A DNA stretch of 64,000 nucleotides from assembly GCA_945643635.1 (NCBI GenBank), contig CALZFC010000031.1:1963501-2027500 (forward strand). Reading direction: 5' to 3'. This stretch comes from Allodiplogaster sudhausi (lineage: Eukaryota; Nematoda; Chromadorea; Rhabditida; Diplogasteridae). Of the stretch, positions 36,139-49,036 are shown piece by piece (within the stretch, counting starts at the first letter, position 1; the number at the start of each line of letters is the position of its first letter). Under the pieces are notes generated by a model. It did not search any database, was not told the origin of the DNA, and saw only the letters and a list, made by a program, of their open reading frames with translations. Made by a program: the position numbers and the translations under genes.

Positions 36139-38858
36139 CCCTCTCTCCATTGCATGAGTCTGCAAATGCCCTTTACCCACCCTGCGCATCGCTCATGTCT
36201 CGAAACCCCCTTGAGAAGTAGATGGCGTACCTCCTAATTCCAGTCCACATCTGCTTCCCCCTCACCTTGTTCATCTCTCCTCTTCCATTAGCAGCGCCCC
36301 TCCAGCAACCAAGCAACCAGAACATTAAGAAGATCTGTAACGTCAGTATGGATATGTTAACAATCTTAGGACTAACTGCTTTTAGGCAAGTATGTATGTA
36401 GCATCATTCGTAGACGTTTGGATTTTTTTGCTTTTCGAGCTAGACATCTGAATGCATACATGAAATCATATCAGTGCAAATGATTAGAGAGCCGATTTTA
36501 ACAATTGGACAAACGGCTGAAAAACTTTTTTTCTAATTTCAATTGTATTCAAAGAACTATTGAGGCTATTGTTTGGAGAGCGATGTCAATAAAATTCGCA
36601 TGTTTTTCATGAGAGGCTTGGAGGAAAGCGTCGAGAGAACTGCGTTTGTTTCAAATTACGAGCATTATTGCTGAAACCTCCAATGAATTCACACAGAAGT
36701 TTAATTACAAAAAAAGCGTTCTTCCCTCGAAGAGAGGAAATATTAAACTCTTTCCGTGTCCATTTTTAGCCAGCTCTTTCTCCTTTCGGAATGTTCGCAT
36801 TTCTTTCGTACGAATCTCTCGATTCTCTGGCATTCTTCAATCATTTCTCGCGATGCTTTTGGCGGTGTTTGGCTGCCCGTTCGCGCCTTCTCCCGTATCG
36901 CTGGCAATTCTGCAACCTCGGCCAGGCGTGCCTTCCTGGGCCAGCCATGCCAATAAGCCCCCTGGGGGAGAATACCCATGTGATACTGGGAAAGACAGAC
37001 TAAGAGCGAGTGAGAGAGAGAGAGAAAGAGAGAGAGAAAGCAAGGTGCAGAAGGAGATAAGAGAAGAGCGAGAGAGGGAGAGAAAAAGAAATTGAGGCGG
37101 GCATTGCTCAGACGCCAACGAAATCATTTAGATTCTCGCCCAAAGGTCATGTCAAAAAAGGATGTCCGTTCCTCTTCCTCGTTTGATGAACAAATCAGAG
37201 GTTTTATGGAATTGAAGAAAATCTTATCAGGTATCTATTTGTTTAGGAATTATTAAATCGTGGAAGTAAATGTACCTGTTCACATTTCCAAAGATGACTA
37301 AGTGGAGACACTCTATTGGAGAGGGATGCTCAGCTATTCTCTATGGCTGATCCATCGATCATAGTGATATCTCGCAGGTCAGAGATTAGAAAGAAACTAA
37401 AGAGTGCGGCAAATGAGGAGAGATTGAGAGAGGGTCATTCATTCTTTCTCTCTTTCTCTTTATCCATTTCTCTTCCCCTTTCTATCGCTGTTTCTCTATC
37501 ACCTTCCTCTCTCTCGCCTCCCAAGTCTTCTGAGACACGCCTTGGGGAGGGTGGAAGAAAGGAGGCGGAGTCCGACCTCACCCCCCCCCCTTCCCTCCAC
37601 CACTCCGGTCATGTACATACTCCTTTTATTCCTCCAGTTTTCTCCGCCGCTTCAGGCACTGGAGCTTCTTCTTCTTCTTCTTTCTTCTTCCCGTGCACTT
37701 TGCCATTGCGTGTGAACGTTGCTCTATAACTGAAGAGAGAGAGCGAAAGAGAGAGAGAGAGAAGAGAGAAAGGGAAAGAGAGAGAGAGGGAGAGAGAGAG
37801 GGAGAGAGAGAGGAAGAAGAGATAACGAGTGAATGGAAGCGAACAAAGAGACTTCAGGAAGACAAAGATGAGAGGAAGAAAGAGAAGGCGGGAGAGATAA
37901 AAGGAGAGGAAGAACCAGGTGATATTTCCGCGCAATCTTGATGAGATGCGTCGCTTCTTCGTCTGTACTGCGTTTTCTGAGTCCTTCTATTTCCGTCGCA
38001 ATTACCTTTTTTTTAGATCATTAAAAGGTGAAAATTAAAAAAGTAATCGTGGAGTATGGATTTCGTAAATGGGCATGTACATACATACGTGAATATGTTT
38101 ACATACACATGATACTTACATATGATATTTACATACATATTTTCACATTTGGCGGTCTTTTTTCCTTTTAAAGATTAGCATATGTATGTATGTACATACA
38201 TACATACTTATGAATATATATGTTGGTGGCTTACAAAGCAGCAATTCAATATGGTGTTTTTCTTCTTGTTGCTACTAATGCATGGATATTGCACAATAAG
38301 CTGAACGTTGTGCAGAATTTCAGAAAAGTAATGCAATGACCACGAAAAAGTATTCTCATAGCCTCAAGAAAGTAAACTATTATTTCGTTAAACACAAGAA
38401 TGCCCTTAGGAAGTGCTAGTTCGATTCCCATAGATTCTCATACACTCGCTGTGATTCCCAGGCACTTTTCCGAGTAATAACTGTCGCAGACTTTGCGAGA
38501 TGCAGGCAAATTGTTCAGTTGTAAAGAGCTCCAGATATTAACTTATTCAAATGGTTTTTTTTTCAAATTTTCATTAATTTTTAGTAGTATTATTCTGCGA
38601 AAGTCGATTGATCCATACTAATTCGCTGTTACGAGACCGTTCAATCCTGCGCTTTTTTCTCATTCCAATTCTATTCCGATCGCTCTCTCCCTCGTGATAT
38701 AGTTATCGCAGAAGAACAATACTTTATATTGTGATTACAAGATGCTTGTGATTTCAACTCCATAATAACACTAGTTATCACAATGGACATTATTCTCTTG
38801 CAGATGACCGTCTATTATTACCCTCCCTGTTTTCTCCATTGGGGAACGCTTCTCTCTC

Positions 38859-38894
<36 letters not shown>

Positions 38895-38910
38895 CTCTCT
38901 CTCTCTCTTC

Positions 38911-38947
<37 letters not shown>

Positions 38948-39159
38948 CTCTCTTGGCTGCTTGAGCACCCCCTTGGCACCCGTCCAAGTCCCCCATCCGA
39001 CCCCTCTCCACCCTCCCAGTTCCTATTCCACACTAGCCATTTGCATTCTTCTCATCTCCACACGCGCCGTTCTCATGCTTCGTGGTTCTTCTAACAAATA
39101 AAAGACGCGCGAAGCGCGGGAGAGAGCGTTAGCGAGGGAAAAAAGAGCGAGAGAGAAAT

Positions 39160-39197
<38 letters not shown>

Positions 39198-40316
39198 AGA
39201 GAGGGAGAGAGAAAGTAGGAGAGAGAATCGACCAATTTCGACACCTCGGGCGTAATATAATTCATTGCTTCACTCCTTTCTGTCTCCTCATCATATTCTA
39301 CTCTTCGGCTGCTCAAACACTGGTCTATATATTGCCAGAGGCAACACGTGCTGTTTGCTTTTCGCACCAGGCAATCGAGGAGGCCTTACCTAGTAGATCG
39401 CCATTCTGGCTTTCTCTCTCTCTCTCTCTCTCTCATTTTGTCACTAAATTTCTCTCTCTCTCTCCTACTGTTACTCTCTTCCCTTTTATGCTCTCACTTT
39501 GTATCCTCTCTGTACCTCCCTCTTACCCTCTTCCTCTCCGCCCTCTTTTCCTCTCTCCTCTTATGAAGGTAACACAATATTGCGTATGTCAGCGCTAACA
39601 CGGTAAAAAGTATCATCTATACAAATTTTAGACGAGGCCAGTGTATTTGTCTTGTTCGATTCTTAGAGCTCCAGGGCATGAGACGGAGAGAGTCAATGAG
39701 AGGGAGAGAGAGAGAGAGAGATACAGACAGACAGATATTCAAGGAGAGAGGTGCGAGAGACAGAGAGACAGACAGACAAACAAAGTGTCCAGGAGAGAGG
39801 GAGAGAGAGAGTCAGAGCGAGAGAAAGTGATTCAGAGAGAACGAATACATGAGAGAGACAGAGAAAGAAAGAGAGGGTTCATCAGCATCCATCAAGAGTG
39901 CATAACATCAGAAAGGCAATTCGTATCTTCTACGGCGCAACACTAATATTTGCCATTCTCATACACTCATTGCACTCATAAACTTATGGCCATAACGAGT
40001 CAGAACTGAAACTCATCAAATAAGTCTGCTCTTTCTTTCCTTTATTATGCAGTAGAAGTATGTATGTCTATATAATGTATACATAGAAACATTGTGTATG
40101 ACTCGAGAATTGCGGCATCTTTGATCTGAACGCGTAATGTATGTAAAAATTCATTAAAAAAGAATATACACATAATTATGATAATAAAAAGAGTGCGGAT
40201 ATAAATTGCGTACTTACTTACTTATTAATGTATTAATTTGCAGCTGTAGTGGCGGCGAGGCCGGAAGGCCTTGAGATCTCCTTTCTCTCCTCTTCCCTCT
40301 TCAAGATCTCTCCCAA
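32974..40316. other. 7.3-kb intergenic region rich in microsatellites
   Basis: Holds (GA)n at 33944-33987, 34139-34170 and 35391-35461, (CT)n near 36060-36135, a C10 run near 37581, (GA)n near 37735-37815, (CT)n near 38860-38945, (GA)n near 39160-39215 and 39700, and an exact 26-bp ATGT/ACAT palindrome at 38181-38206. Frames longer than 100 codons here are repeat-driven. I recognised no protein domain on either strand. Confidence 0.55.
35391..35461. repeat. (AG)35 microsatellite
   Basis: About 71 bases of uninterrupted AG repeat, the longest perfect run noticed in the window. Confidence 0.95.
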
Positions 40317-41320
40317 ATGCTCCTCCGCTCTCTGCTCGTGCTCGTGCTGTTGCTGTTCAGGGCGGGCCACGCCATGAAGACGGTCATGCGGGGAGCCACC
40401 CGAGACGATCAGGTTTACTCACATTTCATTCTACTTTCATCTATTCTTGCGTGGCTTATATTTCTGATAATCATTGACTGGTTCTCTTCACAAGCTCTAA
40501 AATTCATCCACAAATTTAATCGATATGAACATTTTGTGCACTTCCTCAAAACTTTAGCAAGGTACTTACAATTTTGCATAAATATATTCGAGAGCCACGA
40601 ATGAGATGGGGAGGGAGATTGAATTGGGTGTTTTTCCGTGTTCTCATTCTCGTTGGTCTCTTCAAGACTCCTGTGGAGGGGAATGCAGTCGGGAGATGTG
40701 AGGAATTGTTGTGATTGATGAGTGCTTATAATGGGGCGGCTCGAAATGTCTTCACTTTTTCCTCATTCACACTTTCATTTCCACTTCTTCTCTTTACCTC
40801 TCTCTTCATCTCCCTCTCCCTCTCACTCTTTCCACCTCTCTCTCTCTCTCTATCTGTCTCTCTCTCTGTCTCTCTCTCTCTCTTCCGTAATCAGTCACTT
40901 GCCGTGGCCACAGGCGGGTGCCACCATCCCTCTCCCAGCAACTGATGCTCTCGCCGCCTGGCCATCTTTCATTTATTCTATTCTCGCTCTCCAACGGAAG
41001 TACAAAGAATGTGCGATACACTTTCATGAGAGACAGCTCGTGATAAGATTCCGCTGAACGGATTTGTGTTATATCAACACTACAAAAATATGTAATAAGC
41101 AACGGCTTCAAATTAAAAGAATCTTTTGCTTTGCCAAGTCCCTTAATCTTTGACACCAACGCACTGGTGTCGATAGAAGCGAGTTCAGTAGAGAAGAATA
41201 GCATTGAATTTGCCTGTAACTTGTCTCAATCCGTTTGGGGCCCGGGGAATGGCTTCTGGTCTCTTCCTCATTGTTCTCCTCTCCTAATCTTCTCTCTCTT
41301 TCTCTCTTTCTCTCACTCTT

Positions 41321-41351
<31 letters not shown>

Positions 41352-42298
41352 TTTCTCTTCATTTCTCTCTCTCTCTATCTGCCTTTCTCTATGCATTTCC
41401 CTTTTTCTCTCTCTCACTTTCTATCTCTCGATTTCTCTCTATCCTGAATGTTGCAACAATCTTGTGTGAAAGACACGTAAAGGAAGCGCCATCTTAGGTT
41501 TCACGACGTTCGCAAAGCCAAGGCCAAAGTGATTTGCTTGCTTCTTCTGATTCCTCGCTCTTTTCTTCTGTCTCTCTGTCTCTCTCTCTCTCTCTAATTC
41601 TTGCACTCTGCTTGAATTCTTCCATTTTTCCTACTTTGCAGCACATATCACCCATATACTTCCCTCTCACGAGCCTTTTGCGACGGTTATGCACTTTCTT
41701 CTCGTTAACGCTGCACGACATCCCCTTTCGCCGTCTGCGTCTCTCTCTATCTCGTGCTCTCTCGCCACAGTCATGACTGTTGTCTGTTTCTTTTCGTCTC
41801 TCGTCTCGGCCTACTCTTTCTGTCCCTGTCCTTGCCTTGATTCCAGGATGCCCAAACTAGGCCAATTATCAGGCACGGCCTCGGCGACCACCCCGGCTGA
41901 GCACGCTGCGCATTCAGGGAACATTTCCGGCCAAAAAGCGAGGAAATGCCATGACGATGAAGAGAGAGTATGGGTTCAGTGGAGACAGAGAGAGAAGAAA
42001 AGAGAGGGAGAGAGAGAGCAAGAAAAGGGAGAACATGGTGCAAAGTCAATAAGGGATGATGCCGGCGGCACTAAAAGGAGAAAGGTCAGAGAGAGAGAGA
42101 AGCGGAGAGAAGCAGAGAAAGAGAGACATCATGGCTGATTGTGAGTGAGACAATGAAGACGAGAAGGAAGGATATGTGGAAAAGGAGAAAGCGAACGCTG
42201 CCGCCGGCAAGAGATTAAGCTGGAAGAATGCCAAGGAATAAGCTTGAAAAATTGAGGGTCTCGCAGGGAAAGATCAGCCTGGAGTGAGAGAGAGCGAG

Positions 42299-42331
<33 letters not shown>

Positions 42332-43325
42332 AACTGTTAGTGACCGAAGAGAGATCTGAGAGAAAAGCGAAGGATGGAAAGATACGGAGAGACAGACATT
42401 GAGAGAGGAAGAAAAAGACGAGGGGTAAATGAACGAGGAAGAAAGAAAGAAGAAGCCATTGATTCCAAGTGCCCTTCTTCGACTCGCTGCCCCGGTCGAG
42501 TGGCAGTGCTACAGGCCCCCAGGGATCACCAATGCCCGGTCGCTCCCTTGAGGTAGAGAGAGGAAGAGGGAGAGAGAGAGTGATGGAGAGGGGAAGAAGG
42601 AGAGAGAGTGATAGAGAAAGAAAGAAGGTGAGAGAGAGTGATAAAGGGGAAAAGAAGGAGAGAGAGAAAGAGAAAGAGAGAGAGAGAGAGAGAAAGTGGA
42701 AGGATAAAAAGTAACAGAGAATGAAAGGATTTGCGCGTGTCACTGACTAAGAGCCCGAGGCCGCTCTGTTTTCAGTGTCATTCCAGCAATTCTCAGCTAA
42801 AAAGTGAAAAAGAAAGAAGACGGGAAAGAAGAGATCTTACTAGAAATGAAGAGGAATTGATGGCGGGAAACAAAAAGAGCGAGAGAGAGAAAGAAAGCGA
42901 GAGAAAGAGCGAGAGAGATAGAGAGAGAGGTAGAGAGAAAGAGAGAGATAGAGAGAAAGCGAAAAAGAGAACGACTGAGAGAGAGAACCAGGAAGTAGAA
43001 GATAGGATGAGATAACTGCTGGAAAATGTTCGCGGAAAATTTTAGCACATACAAAGAACCGTGAGTGATTGTGAAAGCACAAGTATAAAAAGAAAGAATG
43101 GAAAAAATTTCCTTCTACTTCCACTTCACCGCTACTCATTTTCCTCAAAGAGTTGAGGAGAAAGCATAAGGCAAGATAATTTCACCATGAGAATTCTCAA
43201 TCCTGACTTTCTGTCTAATATCCTTGGCGAATTTGACATGCATTTACACAATATGTAAGGTTGACGTCTCTTTCATTTATCATTTTCTGTAGTTTGCTCC
43301 ATCGTTCCATGGGTTCTCTCTTTTC

Positions 43326-43374
<49 letters not shown>

Positions 43375-45199
43375 GAAACTCTCTCAATCTCTCTTCCTTA
43401 CTCCCTGTCTCCATTTCTGTTTTCGAAACCATCCACTTTCTCATATTTATCTGCCCAAAAGAGGATTGTGGCCAGCTTCCGACTAGAAGGTGTTTTGAGT
43501 ACTGGATAACTGGTAAGTGCTTGGTTGGAAGAAGGCGTTGCAAGTGAAACAAAGAACTTCACTCTCTTACAGTAGCCACCTCTGTCGTAATGCAAAGTTG
43601 CTCTCTCTTTCATCTCCTTTCTCTCTCTCTTACATCTTTCATTATCTCTCGTTGTGTCACTTTCCCTCTCACTTTTCCCTTCATCTCTTTCGCATTCTCT
43701 CTCACATTTCTTCCTTTCCTTTCTTAATCCCATTGAAGAGTCTGTCATTGAGCAGGGAAACTTGGAATTTCGGATGGCAGCAACAATGTTGAAGAGAAGT
43801 CCACGAGGAAGTTGTGAAGTTGAGAGGAAGAATGAGAGAAAAGACAAAGAGAATGTAAGAAAGTATGACAGAGATAGAGAGGAGAGTAGAAAGGTGCTCT
43901 GGGAGAGGATAAGGAGATGAAGAGTGTGGGATGGCAAGAGAAGAGCGCGTGGATGAATCTCGTGAGAACGACTGAAATATTCAGGCTGTTTGAGCGGGAG
44001 CGTGTCGTGTATGGGAGAGTGAAGAGAAGAAGATAAAAGGAGGCCTGCCAAGGGAAGGTTGTCAGTCCAGCGAGAAAGGAAAGCAACATAACGAGCAACT
44101 GCACCAAAAGAATACCTACATCAATATCAATCATCGAATTGGTCATTGGCTATTTCACAAATCAATCAATCGAGCGATATTTCATATCATTGGGAATGGA
44201 AAGGATCTGTTAATCCATTTAAAGAAAGAGTAAGAAGAAGAAGAAAAAAAGCAAAGAAACTATTCTGTGCAGGACGCGATGGGTGATCATCAACAGCGGC
44301 CGACGCCACAGCGGACAGTCGCGAGCAGACGCGACCGCTACACCGTCCTCGCGCAGCACGCGTCGCGTGAATCACCGCCCATGCCTGCTCATCACACAAG
44401 GACGCCATTCGATGATGTCATCGAGTTAGAGGAAGAAGACGACACGGCCGAAGCAGAGGAGGAAGAAGGGCGAGCCACCACCGCCACTACCGTACCCACG
44501 CAGACGGCAGCCGCACCCAAAAGTCATGCGAAGCGACAGCAGCAGGTGCAGATGAATAATGTACCATCTCTTCTTTTTTTTTCGCAATTTAATATATGTA
44601 CAAACATAGACACTTATGAGAAATTAAGTGAGACAAATTAGTAGTTTTCATTAATAATAATTTTCTTGCCTTGAGCCTGCCGTCCCACCGTATCCGGGCG
44701 CAGCATTCGGCCGCAATGACTATCTGCTGCCGGAGAACTTCAAGACGCTCAGACGGCAAGACATTCCTGTCACCTATCGACTCCACGACGATCTCCTCAG
44801 ATACTACAGGTTCGTCACTTATCACACACTAACTCTGTGTCAGCTTACAAAGGCGATTATTTTTTTTATATTGATAATTTTATTTATAATTTTGCTCAGA
44901 TCCTTCTTCCTATTATAAATCCATACATTTTAAATACCAATTAATTGTTTTTTTTTGCAATGGAGACTCATGCATATTCTATTTGGCTGCCGCGGCTTCC
45001 AGTGAAGAGAAGGAACATTACCCGTCATTCTTGTTGCAATTCGCTTGTTTCCTCGTTTTCTTTTCTCTCCCGGGAGGAGAAGTAGCGCTTCATTTGAATA
45101 TTAAATTGCACTTGACCTAGCGATCGAGATTCTCGTACTCCATTCTTTGTAGATGTCTCTTTGTCTACATCTCTCGCTTATCTCCACTTCCACATCCTC

Positions 45200-45244
<45 letters not shown>

Positions 45245-46646
45245 CTCCCTCTCTCTGCTCAGTACATGGATAGTAGACCCCAGCGTAATCAGGGTCTATG
45301 TCGCTGCTTTGTTGTCGCCGAGGGGAGCCAAGCCAGAATTGTCTTCCATAACAATAAGAGAGGAACAACCAAGAGAGCAAAAGAAGAGAGAGTAGATTCG
45401 ACTGCTTCTTATTCTTTGTCTAATCGAGCCTGTTCAGAGGGGGGAGAGAACGAGGGTGCGAGACAGAGAGACAGATACAGAGAAAGAGAGGGAGAGAGAG
45501 AGAGAGAGAGAGAGTGGAAGAGGCATTGTGGTAGAGATGGAAGCCGCAGGCTATTTATTCCGCATATTCCTCTTCTTGCGCTTACTGCTCAGCTACAACA
45601 CATTTCTCTGCGGCTTTTAGAGCTTATGCGGGGTGATGGGCAGCGACTTGAGAGAGTGAAATGAGAAGAGAGGAAAGAAAGAATGAGAGAGAAAATGAGA
45701 AAGAAAGGAGCAAAGAAGAAGAAAAGGACAAGAATGGAGAAAAGAACGAAAGGGTCAGTTGATGGAACAACATAGGTTAGAGGATCAGAAATTTACTTTG
45801 AGCAGTATAACTAATTTTCTAGCAATAATTACTTATTACACCATTTAATATATATACATATGATGTGACCATACATGATGTCGTAAAACCGCGATATCAT
45901 GAAAAATGCATATTTGTTTTTGATAACAATAATGATTTAGATATAATTAACTAAATTCTTGTTGTTGCACGCCTCTCTGTGAGAACGCGCTGCTTTCTTC
46001 CTTTGCTTCTTCTTTTCCTTGCACCTCCTCCCCCTTGCTGCTGAAATATTCACGCAGAGCCAATTAATCGCAAGTACAAATGAAATCTGCGCAGAACGTG
46101 TATTGTATGATCTTTTTCCTCCCTGTCATGGAACATACAAAAATTGTACATGTATTTTGTAGCAATAGAAAGGAGCGGAAAGGAACGCCGGAAAGAAATG
46201 AATGGTCCAGCTGAGACGGCCACAATCAAATTAACTGTAATGAAGTCTCCCCCGGAAGAATGAAGATTTCCTCCTTGGTAACCCTCCAATCAATTCTCAC
46301 TTCACTTCCATTTTCGATAGGGAACGCTTTGAAAAACAGAAGGAGGCTCCTCCTTCCATTAAGAGTTCCATCGGCAACAATTGGAACAGATTCAGCTTAA
46401 TCTTATTTTAATATTTCACTTTTTATTATCTAACGCTATTAGGAAAGGGACCATTTTTGTGTAATGGTAAGCCAGAGTCTTCAATCGTATGAATGTACTT
46501 TGAATCCCAGGAGTTACTCCTTGTTGAGAAGAGAGAGAGCAAGAGAGAGGGAGAGAGAGAGAGAGAGAGAGAGGAGAAAGAGAGAGAGAGAGAAAGAGAG
46601 AGGGGGAGAGAGAGAGAGAGAGCAAGAGAGAGGGAGAGAGAGAGAG

Positions 46647-46685
<39 letters not shown>

Positions 46686-47324
46686 AAGTGTGACTAATTT
46701 CAGAGGATTTAAAATGAGACTGCAAGGTTCTACATACTTGCGATCATTGGGTGCTCAGTTGCTCGATTTTTGTTCTTTTATGAGAGAGAGAGAGAGAGAT
46801 ATAGAGAGAGAGAGAGAAAGAGAGTTGTGAGAAAGAGGGAGTGGAACTGGAGAGAGAGGGAGCGAGAGGATCGGTCGGCCGTGCTATGATGAAGCATTCT
46901 CAGGCAGCTAGAAGCGGTGGCGGATTCATTGCTGGGAAGGTATATTCCTTTTTTGTGAAGAGAGACTCGCAGTCACTGACCACCCCCTCTCTCCATCCAA
47001 ATATGGAAAGACACCACTGAGACTCGCTGATCCCACCACTCAATCACTGAGAACATGCAAGGATACCAATGTACTCAAAGGCACTTTTTAATACCTCTGC
47101 TGTTTCGAAACCTTTGAAGACTTGGTACTTTCTCCAAAGAGAAAAGAGACGAAGAGAGAGAGAGAGAAATGTATTGTTAGATGCGACGGAAATGGGAAAC
47201 GGGAAGTCCGAGAAAGATTGGAGGAAAAGGCGGAGTTGGCCAGCGGCATTGTCGCAGACTTTGTAGTCGGCGGGAAGTAGCAGACGGGTAGAATGCGTGA
47301 GTATTTGTTACCAGCTCGGGAAAC

Positions 47325-47376
<52 letters not shown>

Positions 47377-47774
47377 AGAGAGAATGAGAGAGAGGGGGAG
47401 AGAGAAACAACCGCCCGTATTGCTGATATCGTTAGGGAGGGAAGTGTTTGCCAGATAGCCGACGGGGTGGGACCAAGAAAGCGGAAAGAAGAAGCTTCAA
47501 GCGGCCAGACGGGATTTCATAAGAGACGCGAATGAACGCGTATTATAAAACCATCAATAAGATGTGACCAACATTTAGAATGGTTCAGGTCTCTAATATC
47601 GTAATATCGCAAAAAAAAATTTAGTGCTAAATATTCATTAAATTATGGGGCACATGGTTGGTTGGGTACTTTAAAAGAAGGCATCTCTTGTCTATTTATA
47701 TCCTCTCGCTATGGTCCTATCTATATATCTCTCTATTCTCTCGCGCTCTCTCTCTTTCTCTGTCGATCTCTCTC

Positions 47775-47834
<60 letters not shown>

Positions 47835-48579
47835 CTGCCACCCAATTGGCGGTCCACAAAATTTGAGTGTGCAGAATGGAAGGGGCACACTTCGTCTTCC
47901 TCATTTCGGCCCCTGCAGCAGTCGCCACTCGGCCATCGTTCCTATTCAATCCAATTCTCTCTTTAATCTCCTCTCTCTCCCTCTGCGTCTCTCCTTCCTC
48001 CACCCTCTCTTCCTCCACAGCCAAATAGCTCGTTGACAAGCAAAGAAATACAGCCCGAAGGTGCTCCCTCTCGCCAAGATTGCCTATGGTGAGAATGGCA
48101 AGAAGAGGGGGGAAGACGTTCAAGGCCTCGAGGGGTGTGCAGTCTGAAAAAAGGGAATCCTCGGATAGCCATCGGGTGTCCGCCATGAATAGTTGCAAGA
48201 GTCGGAGAATCTGGAATGGAATTCCTGATTGTGTCACAAATGTGCAAGCAGTACAGAGACATGCAGACGCGGCGAATATTATGTTCAGCTTCTTCTCCTG
48301 CCTGCAGTAAATCCGGTTGCTTTTTGTATTTCGTAGTTGACTTATTATTCTTTATGCAAAAAGAAAACAAAGTCTAGTGGAGATGACAAAGTTGTCGTGT
48401 CAGTTCTGCCGCAAGCTTCTCGCGCCTTCCTGAATCATGCTTGGCTGCTTGTCTTCCTTCTTCTCTTTCACTTCTTCTTCTTCTTCTTCCGAGCCGAAAG
48501 GTCAATGACGGACCGGGTTTTCGGCGCCTGAGATGCTCTTGTCGTGTTTAGAAGGAGCGAGAGGAGAGAGGTTGAGATG

Positions 48580-48630
<51 letters not shown>

Positions 48631-48990
48631 AAGACATCTTGAGAGAGTGATTAGAGACGAAAAAGGCTGACGTGATGACGCGAGGTGCCATGGTATCCGA
48701 GAAGCAGTGGTGCTGCAGAGGGTGACTGCTCCCCTGGGGGAGAGAGAGAGAGAGAGAGAAAGAGGGAGAAAGAGAGAGATAGAGAGAGAGAGAGGCAGAG
48801 AGAGAGAAGGAGAAGGAAAGAACGAAACATGGGGATGTTAGAGATCATGACAAAGAGAGCAAGAGACAAAGAGATCTAAGAGAGAGCTATATATTTATTC
48901 CAAGTATGGAGAGAGAGAGAGAGATATGGAAACAGAGCGAGAGTAAGGGAGGGATTCAAGGACAGAGAACGAAAGAGGGAGAAAGATAGT

Positions 48991-49036
<46 letters not shown>

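Noticed and set aside
36646..37095. 149-codon plus-strand frame
   Set aside because: No recognisable motif; it ends in Arg-Glu microsatellite translation, and the opposite strand is also open by chance.
42129..42743. 204-codon minus-strand frame rich in Ser/Leu/Phe
   Set aside because: Most of it is a CT-repeat translation.
47830..48370. Overlapping minus-strand frames of 135 codons in the channel intron
   Set aside because: No start or splice pattern and no conserved motif; the composition suggests open frames by chance between repeats.
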